The translations under genes were made by a program, and so were the position numbers. The notes under the pieces are model-generated. The model saw only the letters and a program-made list of their open reading frames with translations, was not told where the DNA came from and did not search any database. Below are positions 10,447-18,578 of a stretch of DNA of 64,000 nt, piece after piece. Positions within the stretch are counted from its first letter, which is position 1. Every line of letters begins with the position of its first letter. This DNA is from Halosolutus halophilus (GTDB lineage Archaea; Halobacteriota; Halobacteria; Halobacteriales; Natrialbaceae), in the NCBI RefSeq assembly GCF_022869805.1, contig NZ_CP094974.1, positions 1,178,001 through 1,242,000 on the forward strand. The letters are read 5' to 3'.

Positions 10447-11103
10447 ATGAAGACGGTGCGACTCCGCCTCCGGCCGCCCGAGGGATCGTTCCCGGGGGTC
10501 GACGCCGTGTTCGCGACGACCGAGGGAGTCGACCGCGAGGCACTCGTGCACTTCGAGTGGCTCGGTGATGGGACGTACTCGATGCTGTACCGACTCGCCG
10601 TCGAACCGGGCACCGAACTCGACGACGTGCTGGCGTCTCACGAGGAGGTCATCGACTACGATTTCGTCGCGTCGGGCGATCGCGAGCGGTACTGCTACGT
10701 CCACGTCGAGGAACGCGAACTGCTGTCGGAACTGCTCGCGATCGCGGACGCACACGCACTCGTACTCGAACGGCCGATCCGGTTCGTCGACGGCGACGCG
10801 GTCCTGACGGTCGTCGGCGACGCGAGCGCGATTCGGGACGCCTACCACGACGCGACCGGGACGATCGACGTCAGCATCGAGTGGTCCGGCGGCTACGAGC
10901 CCGGGAAATCCGACGCGCTCGGACGGCTCACCTCTCGCCAGCGCGAGGCCGTCCGGACGGCCTACGACCTCGGTTTCTACGAGACGCCCCGTCGGACCAG
11001 CTACGAGGAGATCGGCGACGAACTCGACTGCGCCCCGAGTACGGCCAACGAACTCCTGCGCCGGGCCGAAGCCACGATCGTTGCGGCGACGCTCGACGGC
11101 TAA
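10447..11103 (+). CDS. HTH_10 (bacterio-opsin activator type) regulator
   Basis: A 218-residue protein with a sensor-like N-terminal domain (MKTVRLRLRPPEGSFPGVDA onward). The C-terminal HTH_10 domain (about 155-215) contains LTSRQREAVRTAYDLGFYE and LDCAPSTANELLRRAEATI. The start was set at MKTVRLRL, preceded by an AT-rich CAACAAA stretch, instead of the upstream ATG in Arg/Gly-rich sequence. It overlaps the convergent CoA-binding gene by 4 bp at its 3' end. Confidence 0.87.
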   Translation: MKTVRLRLRPPEGSFPGVDAVFATTEGVDREALVHFEWLGDGTYSMLYRLAVEPGTELDDVLASHEEVIDYDFVASGDRERYCYVHVEERELLSELLAIADAHALVLERPIRFVDGDAVLTVVGDASAIRDAYHDATGTIDVSIEWSGGYEPGKSDALGRLTSRQREAVRTAYDLGFYETPRRTSYEEIGDELDCAPSTANELLRRAEATIVAATLDG

Positions 11104-11555
11104 GCACGCGGAACCGCTTCGGCGAACCGGACTCGGACTCCGGCCGCCAGGTGCCGGTGCTCGACCTTCACACAGCGGTCCTGCACGACGTCCCGCCCGG
11201 CCCGTTCTGCACGGGCGGCCGCCTCGTCGTCGCGGATCCGCCGCTGCGTCCAGATCTCGTCAACGTCGTCGCGCACGATCGCCTCGTCGACGATCCCGCT
11301 CACGTCCTCGCTGGGGCGAAAGATACAGACGAGATCGATCTCGTCGTCTACGTCAGCCAGTGAGTCGGACGCTTCGCGGCCGAAAATCTCGTCTGCGTGC
11401 GGGTTGACCGGGAGCACGTCGTAGCCGTGCTCGAGCAGGTACTTCGGGACGTCGTGGGCCGCTTTCCCCGGCGTACTCGAACAGCCGACGACGGTAACCG
11501 TCTCCGTTCGCGATTCGAGGATCTCTCGAACGGCTGCGTCGGTATCGACTGGCAT
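11100..11555 (-). CDS. CoA-binding (Rossmann) domain protein
   Basis: A 151-residue CoA_binding_2 protein: TVTVVGCSSTPGKAAHDVPK is the nucleotide-binding loop, VLPVNPHADEIFG the second strand-turn, and DLVCIFRPSEDVSGIVDEAI and DEIWTQ complete the Rossmann fold. Family members resemble the N-terminal domain of succinyl-CoA synthetase alpha. Most have no established reaction; binding of CoA or a related nucleotide is the only safe inference. Convergent with the HTH_10 gene, ending in a 4-bp overlap. Confidence 0.88.
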   Translation of the reverse strand: MPVDTDAAVREILESRTETVTVVGCSSTPGKAAHDVPKYLLEHGYDVLPVNPHADEIFGREASDSLADVDDEIDLVCIFRPSEDVSGIVDEAIVRDDVDEIWTQRRIRDDEAAARAERAGRDVVQDRCVKVEHRHLAAGVRVRFAEAVPRA

Positions 11556-11656
11556 ATCCCACTTTCGGACTCGATCGGGAAACGTTCGCGAGACGAACTC
11601 GTCGATCGATCGTCGGTCAGGTTACCAGGAACGCGGGCAGGGTGAGAGCGCAGCGG

Positions 11657-12292
11657 TCAGGTGGGGAGGCCGACAGTCCGGATCTCGGGTTCGGACTCGT
11701 CTTCGTCCTCGCTCTCTTCGACCTCGATGACCGCGTCGAACAGCTGTTTGAGCGTGTTCATCATCTGGTCGTCGTGTGCCGACGAGTCGATGACGTAGAC
11801 GCCGAAGGCGTCCGCACTCTGGATGCGGCCCGTGAAGACGTGGAGGAACCGGAAGACCGTCTGGAGGTTCGAGTACATCAGTAGGGTCGAGATCGAGTGC
11901 AGCAGCACCCGATTCTCGGTTAGCCCCCGTGCGTCGTGGAACTCCTGGAGGAACTCCGAGAGCTTGATCCCGATGCCGGTCATGTCGACGGGGGAGGAGG
12001 CGTACTTGATCCGTGGGTCGTCGACGACCGTGCCGATGCCCCGCTGTTTCGTGACGCAGTCGACGACGCCGACGTCGAAGTCCTCGGCCGCGACGTGTCC
12101 GGTGACCTCCTCGAGTACGTCGCCGCCGCTATCTTTCGTCGTTACGACGATCGACCCGTCGCCACGGTCGGCGCCGCTTGCGAGGACGTCGAGCGCGATT
12201 CGACGTTTACCCGTCAGTGGAGGACCCGCGATAAGTACGTTCGTCCCGGGATCGAGTTCGGCGTCCGGAAGGACGTCTGCGAGATCATACAT
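11657..12292 (-). CDS. RecA/KaiC-like ATPase-fold protein with atypical Walker A
   Basis: A 211-residue RecA-superfamily domain. The P-loop reads GPPLTGKRR: the residue after the invariant Lys is Arg instead of Thr/Ser, a variation seen in the haloarchaeal RecA-like family related to DUF7504. The Walker B-like strand is RVLLHSISTLLMYS. The tail is acidic and Glu-rich. Such proteins are thought to act in signalling or regulation rather than in recombination; whether this one hydrolyses ATP is doubtful from the P-loop. Confidence 0.75.
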   Translation of the reverse strand: MYDLADVLPDAELDPGTNVLIAGPPLTGKRRIALDVLASGADRGDGSIVVTTKDSGGDVLEEVTGHVAAEDFDVGVVDCVTKQRGIGTVVDDPRIKYASSPVDMTGIGIKLSEFLQEFHDARGLTENRVLLHSISTLLMYSNLQTVFRFLHVFTGRIQSADAFGVYVIDSSAHDDQMMNTLKQLFDAVIEVEESEDEDESEPEIRTVGLPT

Positions 12293-12475
12293 ACCGAATA
12301 CTCACATCCATCTACAGCGTTGCGTCCACCGTCAGCGGAACCGCTGTCCGCACCGTCGTGTGGTACGAAGATGCAGCATCCAGCTTATAATACTTTTCAT
12401 TAGCTATCCTATGGCAACTGACATTTCTTCCGGACCCTTTCCCGTTGGGGGTCGAGCGATCCGGTCGAAGGTATC

Positions 12476-13330
12476 TCAGCCGATCGTCGGGGCCGCAAGC
12501 GCCGCCCGTCCGACGATAAACGCGAGCGCCGCGAAGAACATCCCGTACTTGAGGTGTGACTGGCCCGCAGTCGGATTCTCGAAGCTCTCGTAGGCCGCGT
12601 ACAGCATGATCGCGTCGGCAGGCACCACGACCAGCAGGTAGGCGAGGCCGAAGTACCTGAGCGCGTACGGGATCGGGCTGGCGAGGACTGCGAGGACGAG
12701 CAACGCCGTCGCGACGACGAGCGCACGCCGCTCGCCGATCGCGATCGGAAGCGTATTCAATCCCTCCTCGCGATCGCCCTCGAGGTCCTCCACGTCCTTG
12801 ATGATCTCCCGCGTCAGCGTGGCCACCGCGGCCAGCAGAAAGAGCACGATCGCACTGGCGACGTTGCCGACCGCCGCCGCGCCGAACAGGAACGTACTGC
12901 CGACGAGGTACGCCACGAGCGCGTTGCCGACCCCGGGAAGTCCCTTGAACACCTCCGTGTAGGCCACCAGCGCGACGAGGTTGATCGCCGCGATCGCGAT
13001 CGCCAGCGCCGGAAGGGTAAGCGCGAGCGCAACCGCACCCAGGAAGAGGACGATACTGAACGCGAGTGCCCCCCGCGGGCTGACGGCTCCTCGCGGAATC
13101 GCCCGATCGGGCTGGTTGATCCGATCGATATCCCGATCGAAGTAGTCGTTGATGGCGTTCCCGGCACCGACCGCCAGCCCCGTCGCACCCACCGCCGCCG
13201 CGACGGCGAGCGACTCGGCGGTCACGCCGCCGGCGACGAACGCCCCGATGAACGTCAGCGCGCTCGCCGCGATCACGTTCACCGGCCGCGTCAACTCGAG
13301 CAACCCGCGGCTCGTCTCCCCCGCTGTCAT
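12476..13330 (-). CDS. ubiA: digeranylgeranylglyceryl phosphate synthase (UbiA prenyltransferase)
   Basis: A 284-residue membrane enzyme with eight to nine hydrophobic segments and both Asp-rich motifs: NAINDYFDRDIDRINQPDR (about residues 58-76) and DVEDLEGDREEG (about 180-191). In archaea this branch adds the second geranylgeranyl group to geranylgeranylglyceryl phosphate, making the core diether membrane lipid. The start MTAGETSRGLLELTRPVN matches the family's N-terminus. Its upstream side faces a small DUF7511 gene. Confidence 0.88.
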   Translation of the reverse strand: MTAGETSRGLLELTRPVNVIAASALTFIGAFVAGGVTAESLAVAAAVGATGLAVGAGNAINDYFDRDIDRINQPDRAIPRGAVSPRGALAFSIVLFLGAVALALTLPALAIAIAAINLVALVAYTEVFKGLPGVGNALVAYLVGSTFLFGAAAVGNVASAIVLFLLAAVATLTREIIKDVEDLEGDREEGLNTLPIAIGERRALVVATALLVLAVLASPIPYALRYFGLAYLLVVVPADAIMLYAAYESFENPTAGQSHLKYGMFFAALAFIVGRAALAAPTIG

Positions 13331-13439
13331 ACCCGTGGGTGCTCAGTCGTCGTGGTTAAACGGTACGATCTGCCGGCGCACGCGTCTCCAGATCACAGCA
13401 ACGCAGGATCACAGCATAGTTCGATCGGGCGTGTGGGAC

Positions 13440-13625
13440 CTACCGCCACTCCTCCAGATCACAGAGGCCGTCCGTCTCGATGGAGAGCCACTTCGTCACC
13501 CGTTCGTCGCCGCTCGCGTCGACGGGAACGGCCGTCCAGACCGTCTCGTCGCCGTCGGAAAGCAACTCGAGCGGTGCCGTTCTACGCTGACCGTCCTCGG
13601 GTATCGGGGCCTCGTTCACCGTCAT
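13440..13625 (-). CDS. DUF7511 small protein
   Basis: A 61-residue protein, MTVNEAPIPEDGQRRTAPLE and onward, with the DUF7511 pattern: a short beta-rich core (LELLSDGDETVWTAVP) and a C-terminal TKWLSIETDGLCDLEEWR, in which W-x-S-x-x-x-G and the terminal L-x-E-x-R are conserved in haloarchaea. The function is unknown; it may be a small regulatory or accessory protein. It lies just upstream of the tRNA-Arg gene, on the opposite strand, at the edge of the accessory region. Confidence 0.72.
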   Translation of the reverse strand: MTVNEAPIPEDGQRRTAPLELLSDGDETVWTAVPVDASGDERVTKWLSIETDGLCDLEEWR

Positions 13626-13743
13626 GGCACGACTGTCTCTCGTCTCGCCAGCACAAAGACCCCCGAAGGCGGTTTTCACTGTGTGAGAAGTAACTGGGAT
13701 CGATCGGTGTGTCGGTGGCTGACGAAACCGATGCGAATCGTGT

Positions 13744-13752
13744 GACTTATAC
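13744..13752 (+). promoter_or_regulatory. promoter (TATA) of tRNA-Arg
   Basis: GACTTATAC lies about 27 bp upstream of the mature 5' end of the tRNA, the usual spacing for an archaeal TATA box. Confidence 0.45.
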
Positions 13753-13777
13753 GGAGTCGGCAGGAAAATACGGGTGC

Positions 13778-13852
13778 GGGCGCTTAGCTCAGCCTGGACA
13801 GAGTACTTGGCTTCGGACCAAGCTGCCGCGGGTTCAAATCCTGCAGCGCCCA
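13778..13852 (+). tRNA. tRNA-Arg (anticodon TCG)
   Basis: A full cloverleaf: acceptor stem GGGCGCT/AGCGCCC, D-arm GCTC...GAGT, anticodon stem CTTGG/CCAAG around loop CTTCGGA (anticodon TCG, reading CGA), and T-arm GCGGG-TTCAAAT-CCTGC (one G-U pair), with discriminator A. CCA is not encoded, as usual in haloarchaea. The last 13 bases plus a T outside the gene (CCTGCAGCGCCCAT) are the core of a repeat found again at 16.7 and 24.2 kb, and in diverged form at 27.35 kb, so the gene is an integration target. Confidence 0.95.
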
Positions 13853-14025
13853 TACATTTGAGGCGGGATAATCGCCATACAGCATGGCGATCATCGGGCG
13901 AATGGGTCTGAGTTTGCTTTCGTTCGATGGTCGAACGACGGGTGGTTTCCACCGGAGTTCGTGTACAGCCAATCTGGCCGCATTCGAGAAAATCAATCTC
14001 CGATTGCAGTGAGAACAACCTCTCA
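13840..14025. repeat. tRNA-Arg attachment repeat, copy 1 (R1)
   Basis: This copy starts with core CCTGCAGCGCCCAT inside the tRNA 3' end and continues about 180 bp. Shared landmarks are a GGGATAATCGCC-like stretch, a CTTTCGTTCGATGG palindrome region (TTCGATGGTCGAA at 13923-13935, 83 bp from the core), ACAGCCAATCTGG, and GAGAAAATCAAT 146 bp from the core. The same landmarks occur in copies R2 and R3 at nearly the same spacing. It is the tRNA-proximal junction of the accessory region. No protein gene is supported here. Confidence 0.8.
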
Positions 14026-14105
14026 CGAGTCGACTGGGTCCAGAATCACATTTGGCGGACGCGCTCGGTTGAGTACAGATTTCCCCGAAGCAGTAGGCAC
14101 TCTCG

Positions 14106-15488
14106 TCAATCTGTTTCAGACCAGACGTGTCTGAACTTTCCGCTACCGGAGTCGCGCTGTGGTGTCTCTAACGCTTTCTCGATGCTAATCTCGGTGATAC
14201 CGCGTTGGTCCAGAAACGTCTCAACGTCCTGCTCTACGTGGCCCCAGACGGTCCGTTCGTCGGAATCCTCGGTTACGTCGAGTTGTATGGTGAGCGTCTG
14301 CGGAGCTGTCTGAATTATCTGGGCCCGATGGACGCCCGGTACCTCCTCAACGACGCTCGAAATAGCCAGCGGGAACACGGGAACGCGCTCTCCCTCCTCC
14401 GTCTCGAAATGGAGCACATCTCCTTGTCGCCCCTCGATTTCTATGACCGGGAAGGGGCTTCCGCACGGGCACGGCTCCTCGTACATCGTGATGCTGTCAC
14501 CGAGATCGTACCGAACGAGCGGTTGGATGCGATTTCCGAGGTTCGTGATCAGCACTGTCTCCGACGGCTCGCCGGGTTCGACCGGTCGATACTCCGAATC
14601 GACCGGTTCGAGGACGACCCAGTCCGTGTTTGCGTGCAGATTCCCGCGCTCACACTCGACCGCAATCGGAAAGAACTCCGTGGCCCCGTAGATCTCGCGT
14701 ACCTCGCACTCGAAGCTCTCCCGTAGTTTGCGCTTCTCCGCGTCCGAAATCGGTTCTGCCGTCGGCGCGACGAAGGCGGGACTGATGTCGAGTCTCCCCT
14801 CCTGCTGCGCCCGCGCCAGTTCGACGAGGACGGTCGAGTATCCGACGAGGAACGCGGGTTGATAGCCGTTCAGGTCTGCAACGAGTTCGGCGAGAGGTCG
14901 AGTCGGGGAGAACAACCGAATTCGGTGCTGGAGGAATTTCGACTCGCGCTGTAACATTGCGATTCCGGAGGCACCGGCGAAGTGACCGCCGGTGACGGCT
15001 ATCTCTGCGCCTTTGAAACGGTTCTTTCCGAGTTTCAGTATGGACGTCGTATCGAGTAACGCAGGTAGCGTCCATCGGTCGGGAAGCACGTTGATCAGCG
15101 TCAGCGCTGTCTCGTCCTGAACGAAGAAGCCCGGTTCGCCGGTCGTTCCCGAGGTCAACCAGACCGGATAGCGGTCGAGAAAGCGCTGGCCGATGGTCGA
15201 TTCGTCGGCGACGAACGCGTCGATCTCGGCTTTCGTGAGCGCTGTGTCAGTGACCACGTCGTCGAAGTTCTCCATCAGCATCGGCTTGGTCACCGGCGGG
15301 AACTGTTCGAGGTCGGTACTGCCCTCGGGAACGTCTGCGTAGTGTCGCTTATAGAATCGAGACTGCCGCCTGACGAACGCCAGCAGGTCAGCCAGCCGTC
15401 CTCGTTGGCGGGCTTCGATATCCGAGCGGGTCCCCCGGTTGGCACGCCACACGTCGAGAGTGATCTTCCCTTTTGTAATTGGATTCAT
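14106..15488 (-). CDS. PaaK-like adenylate-forming acid-CoA ligase
   Basis: A 460-residue member of the phenylacetate-CoA ligase/CapK branch of the ANL superfamily. The P-loop is LTSGTTGEPGFF, the adenylate-binding motif is IYGATEFFP, and the hinge region has LVRYDLGD. A CPCGSPFP cysteine pair precedes IEIEGRQGD, as in PaaK zinc-containing members. It should activate a carboxylic acid as its adenylate and probably transfer it to CoA or another thiol; the substrate is unknown. The ATG at MNPITKGKI was chosen; a GTG 20 codons upstream is possible. It is followed upstream by an MBL hydrolase gene on the same strand, inside the tRNA-linked accessory region. Confidence 0.85.
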   Translation of the reverse strand: MNPITKGKITLDVWRANRGTRSDIEARQRGRLADLLAFVRRQSRFYKRHYADVPEGSTDLEQFPPVTKPMLMENFDDVVTDTALTKAEIDAFVADESTIGQRFLDRYPVWLTSGTTGEPGFFVQDETALTLINVLPDRWTLPALLDTTSILKLGKNRFKGAEIAVTGGHFAGASGIAMLQRESKFLQHRIRLFSPTRPLAELVADLNGYQPAFLVGYSTVLVELARAQQEGRLDISPAFVAPTAEPISDAEKRKLRESFECEVREIYGATEFFPIAVECERGNLHANTDWVVLEPVDSEYRPVEPGEPSETVLITNLGNRIQPLVRYDLGDSITMYEEPCPCGSPFPVIEIEGRQGDVLHFETEEGERVPVFPLAISSVVEEVPGVHRAQIIQTAPQTLTIQLDVTEDSDERTVWGHVEQDVETFLDQRGITEISIEKALETPQRDSGSGKFRHVWSETD

Positions 15489-15589
15489 CGTGCTGGCTCC
15501 GAGAAGCGGGGTGGCTTCCACAGGCCGCGTCTCGTGTTCGGTTCCCACTTCGTTCTGAGCGGACTTTGTTCTTGACCTGGCTCTAGACG

Positions 15590-16312
15590 TCAGACGATGT
15601 CGCTAACGTCGCCTCTCCACGGTTCACCGTGCCCAGACAGCAGCACCACTTCGCCACAGGAGTCTAGTTTCCGTATCGACGAGCGCGCCTTCTCCGCGTC
15701 GTAGTGTATCGGCGGCAGCACCGTCGGCTCGGTGTGGCGGCCGGTTCGAACGTTATAGGTCATCAGGGCGTCGCCACAGAAGAGCACGTCTCTGTCGGAG
15801 AGGTAGAACGCGGACGAACCGGCCGTGTGGCCCGGGAGGTGGATGACCGTCGGATGTCCGGGAACGTCGAGGTCGTCGCCGTCTTCGAAGATCTCGAACG
15901 CCGTGAGTTGTGGCACCGACCCGACCCCGGAGCGAACGACCTCGACGAAGTACGCGAACGCCGAGGGCCTCCAGAGCTCCTTCAGGAAGCCGATAGGGGG
16001 GAGCGACCGTGAGACCGTGTTCGCGCGCTGGACGTCGGCCGGATGAATCCACACCGGAGCATCGGCGGCCTGTCGCAACCACTCGGCGAACCCGACGTGG
16101 TCCAAATCGCCGTGGGTGATGAGGATGGCCGCGACATCTCCCAACGTGTATCCAAGCCGTTCGATCCCCTCGACGAGTAGTTGCCAATGTCCGGGGAGTC
16201 CGGCATCGACGACGGTGAGCGCGTCTCCCTCCTCGACGACGTACCAGTTGATCCGACTCGTGCCGAACCGATACACCCCCTCGGCAACTTCTCGACCACA
16301 AATCAGATCCAT
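15590..16312 (-). CDS. MBL-fold metallo-hydrolase
   Basis: A 240-residue metallo-beta-lactamase-fold protein. The metal motif is ITHGDLDHVGFA, so the second His of the classical H-x-H-x-D-H is Asp (H-x-D-x-D-H), a variant known in some MBL subfamilies. The other ligands are in HLPGHTAGS, FCGDAL and LLSGHGEP. Likely substrates are thioesters, lactones or phosphoesters. It is transcribed ahead of the PaaK-like ligase with a 101-bp gap, so a thioesterase or lactonase role beside a CoA ligase is plausible but inferred. Confidence 0.85.
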   Translation of the reverse strand: MDLICGREVAEGVYRFGTSRINWYVVEEGDALTVVDAGLPGHWQLLVEGIERLGYTLGDVAAILITHGDLDHVGFAEWLRQAADAPVWIHPADVQRANTVSRSLPPIGFLKELWRPSAFAYFVEVVRSGVGSVPQLTAFEIFEDGDDLDVPGHPTVIHLPGHTAGSSAFYLSDRDVLFCGDALMTYNVRTGRHTEPTVLPPIHYDAEKARSSIRKLDSCGEVVLLSGHGEPWRGDVSDIV

Positions 16313-16430
16313 ACTGACTCAACGTATTGGGCAGCCATAAGCACGGGCGACGCGACGCCTGTCCCGTCCCGATGACAAACGTTGAGTCGTCTCGAACCGT
16401 ACGGTCACATTACGAAAACTGGCAGATTCA

Positions 16431-16607
16431 CTACGACAGCACGATCGGAGGCTCGTTCAGGTTCTGGATTCCTTCCTCGTTGCACCATCGGATGAAGTGG
16501 CCCAATCCTGAACGATGTGAATAGATCGTCGCTTGGGTTACACTGTTTTCACGGTCGGATAAGTACAGTTCGAGTGCGTGGTCGGGGTCGATTGATTCGG
16601 GACTCAT
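16431..16607 (-). pseudogene. truncated tyrosine recombinase (integrase) N-terminus
   Basis: A 58-codon frame starting MSPESIDPDHALELYLSDRE and continuing through ATIYSHRSGLGHFIRWCNEE has the SAM-like core-binding N-terminal domain of haloarchaeal phage integrases (the four-helix domain preceding the catalytic domain). It then runs into NEPPIVLS and stops. No catalytic R-H-R-Y part is found downstream. Its start codon is about 100 bp from attachment core R2, the position expected for an integrase gene at an element's end. Confidence 0.7.
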
Positions 16608-16659
16608 TGATCGTCTCCACGCGGACCCCCGTTAGAAACTCCGTTTTGAAACGGCCGAT

Positions 16660-16885
16660 ATCGGCCGCCTCACGCCTGAAAGGACGATTCGTTCGACAGT
16701 CGAACTCAAGCCTGCAGCGCCCATCTGTTCAGGGGGTGTAATCGCCCGACAGCAGCGGGTTGATCCCTACTACGAACGCAGCGCCGTTGCTTTCGTTCGA
16801 TGATCGAATGGACGAGTGGCTGCCACCGGGATTCGCGTACAGCCAAACTGGTCGGGACCGAGAAAATCAATCGCCGATCGATACA
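16660..16885. repeat. tRNA-Arg attachment repeat, copy 2 (R2)
   Basis: The core CCTGCAGCGCCCAT is at 16711-16724, identical to the tRNA 3' end. Left of it, TTCGACAGTCGAA lies 19 bp upstream of the core; right of it, TTCGATGATCGAA lies 85 bp downstream, and GAGAAAATCAAT 149 bp downstream. The left flank (CACGCCTGAAAGGACGATTC) is shared with the R4 copy, and partly with R3, but not with the tRNA itself, so it represents element-derived (attP-side) sequence. No gene is supported between 16608 and 16989. Confidence 0.8.
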
Positions 16886-16989
16886 CCGCCCTCTAAATAG
16901 GTTGTAAAGAGTATGGGTTTGACAACCTCAGCGATCGGTACGACTGCGAACTGACCGCTGAGACACCTACCAGTTCCAGACGATCGCCG

Positions 16990-17394
16990 TTATTTCGCCT
17001 CTTCGTCGAGTCGGAACGTCGCACGGACTGATTCTGGGAGGGGCGGTCGTGGGGACGTTTCGCGCCGCTCGATCTTTTCGGGCTTTCGCGCTTTCTGGTG
17101 AACGGTTCGCGCCATTGGGACGCCCTTGAGGTGGTTGAAGTCCCCGAGGATATCGGCACCACACTCGGTAAAGCCGTAGAATTTCCACGGCAAGCCGCGC
17201 TTTTCCTTGTTTGGGGGATACTCGTAGATCGCAAGGATGTCCGCTTCAACGAGCACGTCCAGTTGCTCTTCCACGGTCTTTTTCGATTTACTCGGGACGA
17301 AATGGTTGATTTCAGCCGCCGACGCGATGATTTTCGGGTGCCCCGCGAGTGCCTGAATGATGCTGTGTCGAGTTTCCTGTGACAGCAGCTCCAT
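16990..17394 (-). CDS. winged-helix transcriptional regulator
   Basis: A 134-residue protein. Residues 1-85 form a winged helix: MELLSQETRHSIIQALAGHP opens it, followed by TVEEQLDVLVEADILAIYEY and a YGFTECGADIL end. The C-terminal tail is basic and Pro/Arg-rich (PRPPLPESVRATFRL). Regulators of this form are common on haloarchaeal plasmids and genomic islands. Its target is unknown; its position next to attachment repeat R2 suggests it arrived with an integrated element. Confidence 0.78.
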   Translation of the reverse strand: MELLSQETRHSIIQALAGHPKIIASAAEINHFVPSKSKKTVEEQLDVLVEADILAIYEYPPNKEKRGLPWKFYGFTECGADILGDFNHLKGVPMARTVHQKARKPEKIERRETSPRPPLPESVRATFRLDEEAK

Positions 17395-17559
17395 CCGCTC
17401 ACGCTGCCGCTCTAAGGGTTTTCCTCGTTGTCGGCCTTAGAATGCGCGGCGATGTCGGCCATTGGTAACTGAACGTGCGATTGCGTGTCAAAAAACACAA
17501 GGGATCGATCTCCCTAAGTTAGACCAGTACGGTGATTCGAATGAGCCGGGAGCGAACGA

Positions 17560-18393
17560 TCAGCTGAGCGCCTGCCGTTCCATGGCCTGCTGGAATCCGT
17601 TGTGCGTAACCTCCTCCAGCACAACGGCTTCGGAATCGTACACCTCGTAGACGGTCTCGGCCCACTCACGCACCGCCGGCGAGTCGGTATCAGCAAACAC
17701 GCTGAGTTGCCTGGTGTCCGGCTCGCTGACTCCAATACCGACCCGATCGTCGAAAATAGCGAGTCCGAACGGGAGTTCGTCGTGTAGCTGGACCGTCAGA
17801 TAGCCGCTCGCACATGCCTCTATGCATTTCTCCGGATAGCCGTCAATAGTGTCCTTGGCTACCTCGGGAAGGGCGATCGTCTCTGTCTCCATCCCCTCGA
17901 CGATTTCTCGCTGGATTTCGTCCAAGTAGACTGGAGCGATAACATCGATATCGAACCCTCGGAGCGACTCGGTTTCTCGAACGAGCGCGACAAACCTCAC
18001 CACCGGGCTGTAGGGATCACCGCGTACGGCGCTCGTCACCCTCGCTCCGGCAAACGCGTGGATGTCGATATCTATCGGCGCATCCCCAATAGCCTCCAGT
18101 ACCGGGGCGAGCTGGAGCGCCGAGCTTACCTCCCGCTTGAAGCTGACGACCGCTTCGGCGAGCAGTAAACCTGACGGCGTAAGCCTGAATTCTCCGTTCA
18201 CCTTCTCGATCACGCCCAACTCCTCGAGCAGTCTCGTGTGTCGGTGGATGGTCGCCCGCGATACGTCCAGCCGGTCCTGTAACTCCCGTCGATCGAACCC
18301 GTCTCCCTGGAGTTCCTCTAAGAGTGGCGACCGCCGGAGCAAGTCGATCAGGACGTCGAGATGCTCGCCTCGTGGTGTGGTAGCCATACGCAT
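17560..18393 (-). CDS. FilR1-type helix-turn-helix regulator
   Basis: A 277-residue protein. The N-terminal winged helix (about residues 15-80) has FDRRELQDRLDVSRATIHRH and LEELGVIEKVNGEFRLTPSG. The rest is the FilR1 middle domain, ending DELPFGLAIFDDRVGIGVSE and VFADTDSPAVREWAETVYEVY, which is near-superimposable on two other regulators in this window (23172-23996 and 34714-35658). It is divergent from the SnoaL-FAD oxidase fusion; an inverted repeat lies between them at 18419-18437. ATG codons at 18393 and 18387 are both possible starts. Confidence 0.85.
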   Translation of the reverse strand: MRMATTPRGEHLDVLIDLLRRSPLLEELQGDGFDRRELQDRLDVSRATIHRHTRLLEELGVIEKVNGEFRLTPSGLLLAEAVVSFKREVSSALQLAPVLEAIGDAPIDIDIHAFAGARVTSAVRGDPYSPVVRFVALVRETESLRGFDIDVIAPVYLDEIQREIVEGMETETIALPEVAKDTIDGYPEKCIEACASGYLTVQLHDELPFGLAIFDDRVGIGVSEPDTRQLSVFADTDSPAVREWAETVYEVYDSEAVVLEEVTHNGFQQAMERQALS

Positions 18394-18418
18394 GATTCGC
18401 GCCTGTTGCTAATAGATC

Positions 18419-18437
18419 TGTCTCAGGGGGTGAGACA
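18419..18437. promoter_or_regulatory. inverted repeat operator candidate
   Basis: TGTCTCA and TGAGACA form perfect 7-bp arms around GGGGG, 26 bp upstream of the regulator's start codon and within the divergent promoter region shared with the FAD oxidase fusion. It is a plausible autoregulatory site. Confidence 0.45.
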
Positions 18438-18578
18438 CCTCGTAGGGGCTCTCATCACCCGCGAGAATCTCACTAGTTAATTACAATTATTCGCCCACCG
18501 TCGTGGACGTATGCCCCGTTCGGGCAGTCTCGACCCGGCAGTCGGGAACGAGAAACCAATCAATCGAGTGAGCGACCG

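Noticed and set aside
13440-14018. Minus-strand frame of 192 codons spanning the tRNA and the small DUF7511 gene
   Set aside because: It reads through the tRNA antisense (giving the familiar GAAGFEPAA-type artefact); only its last 61 codons are a supported gene.
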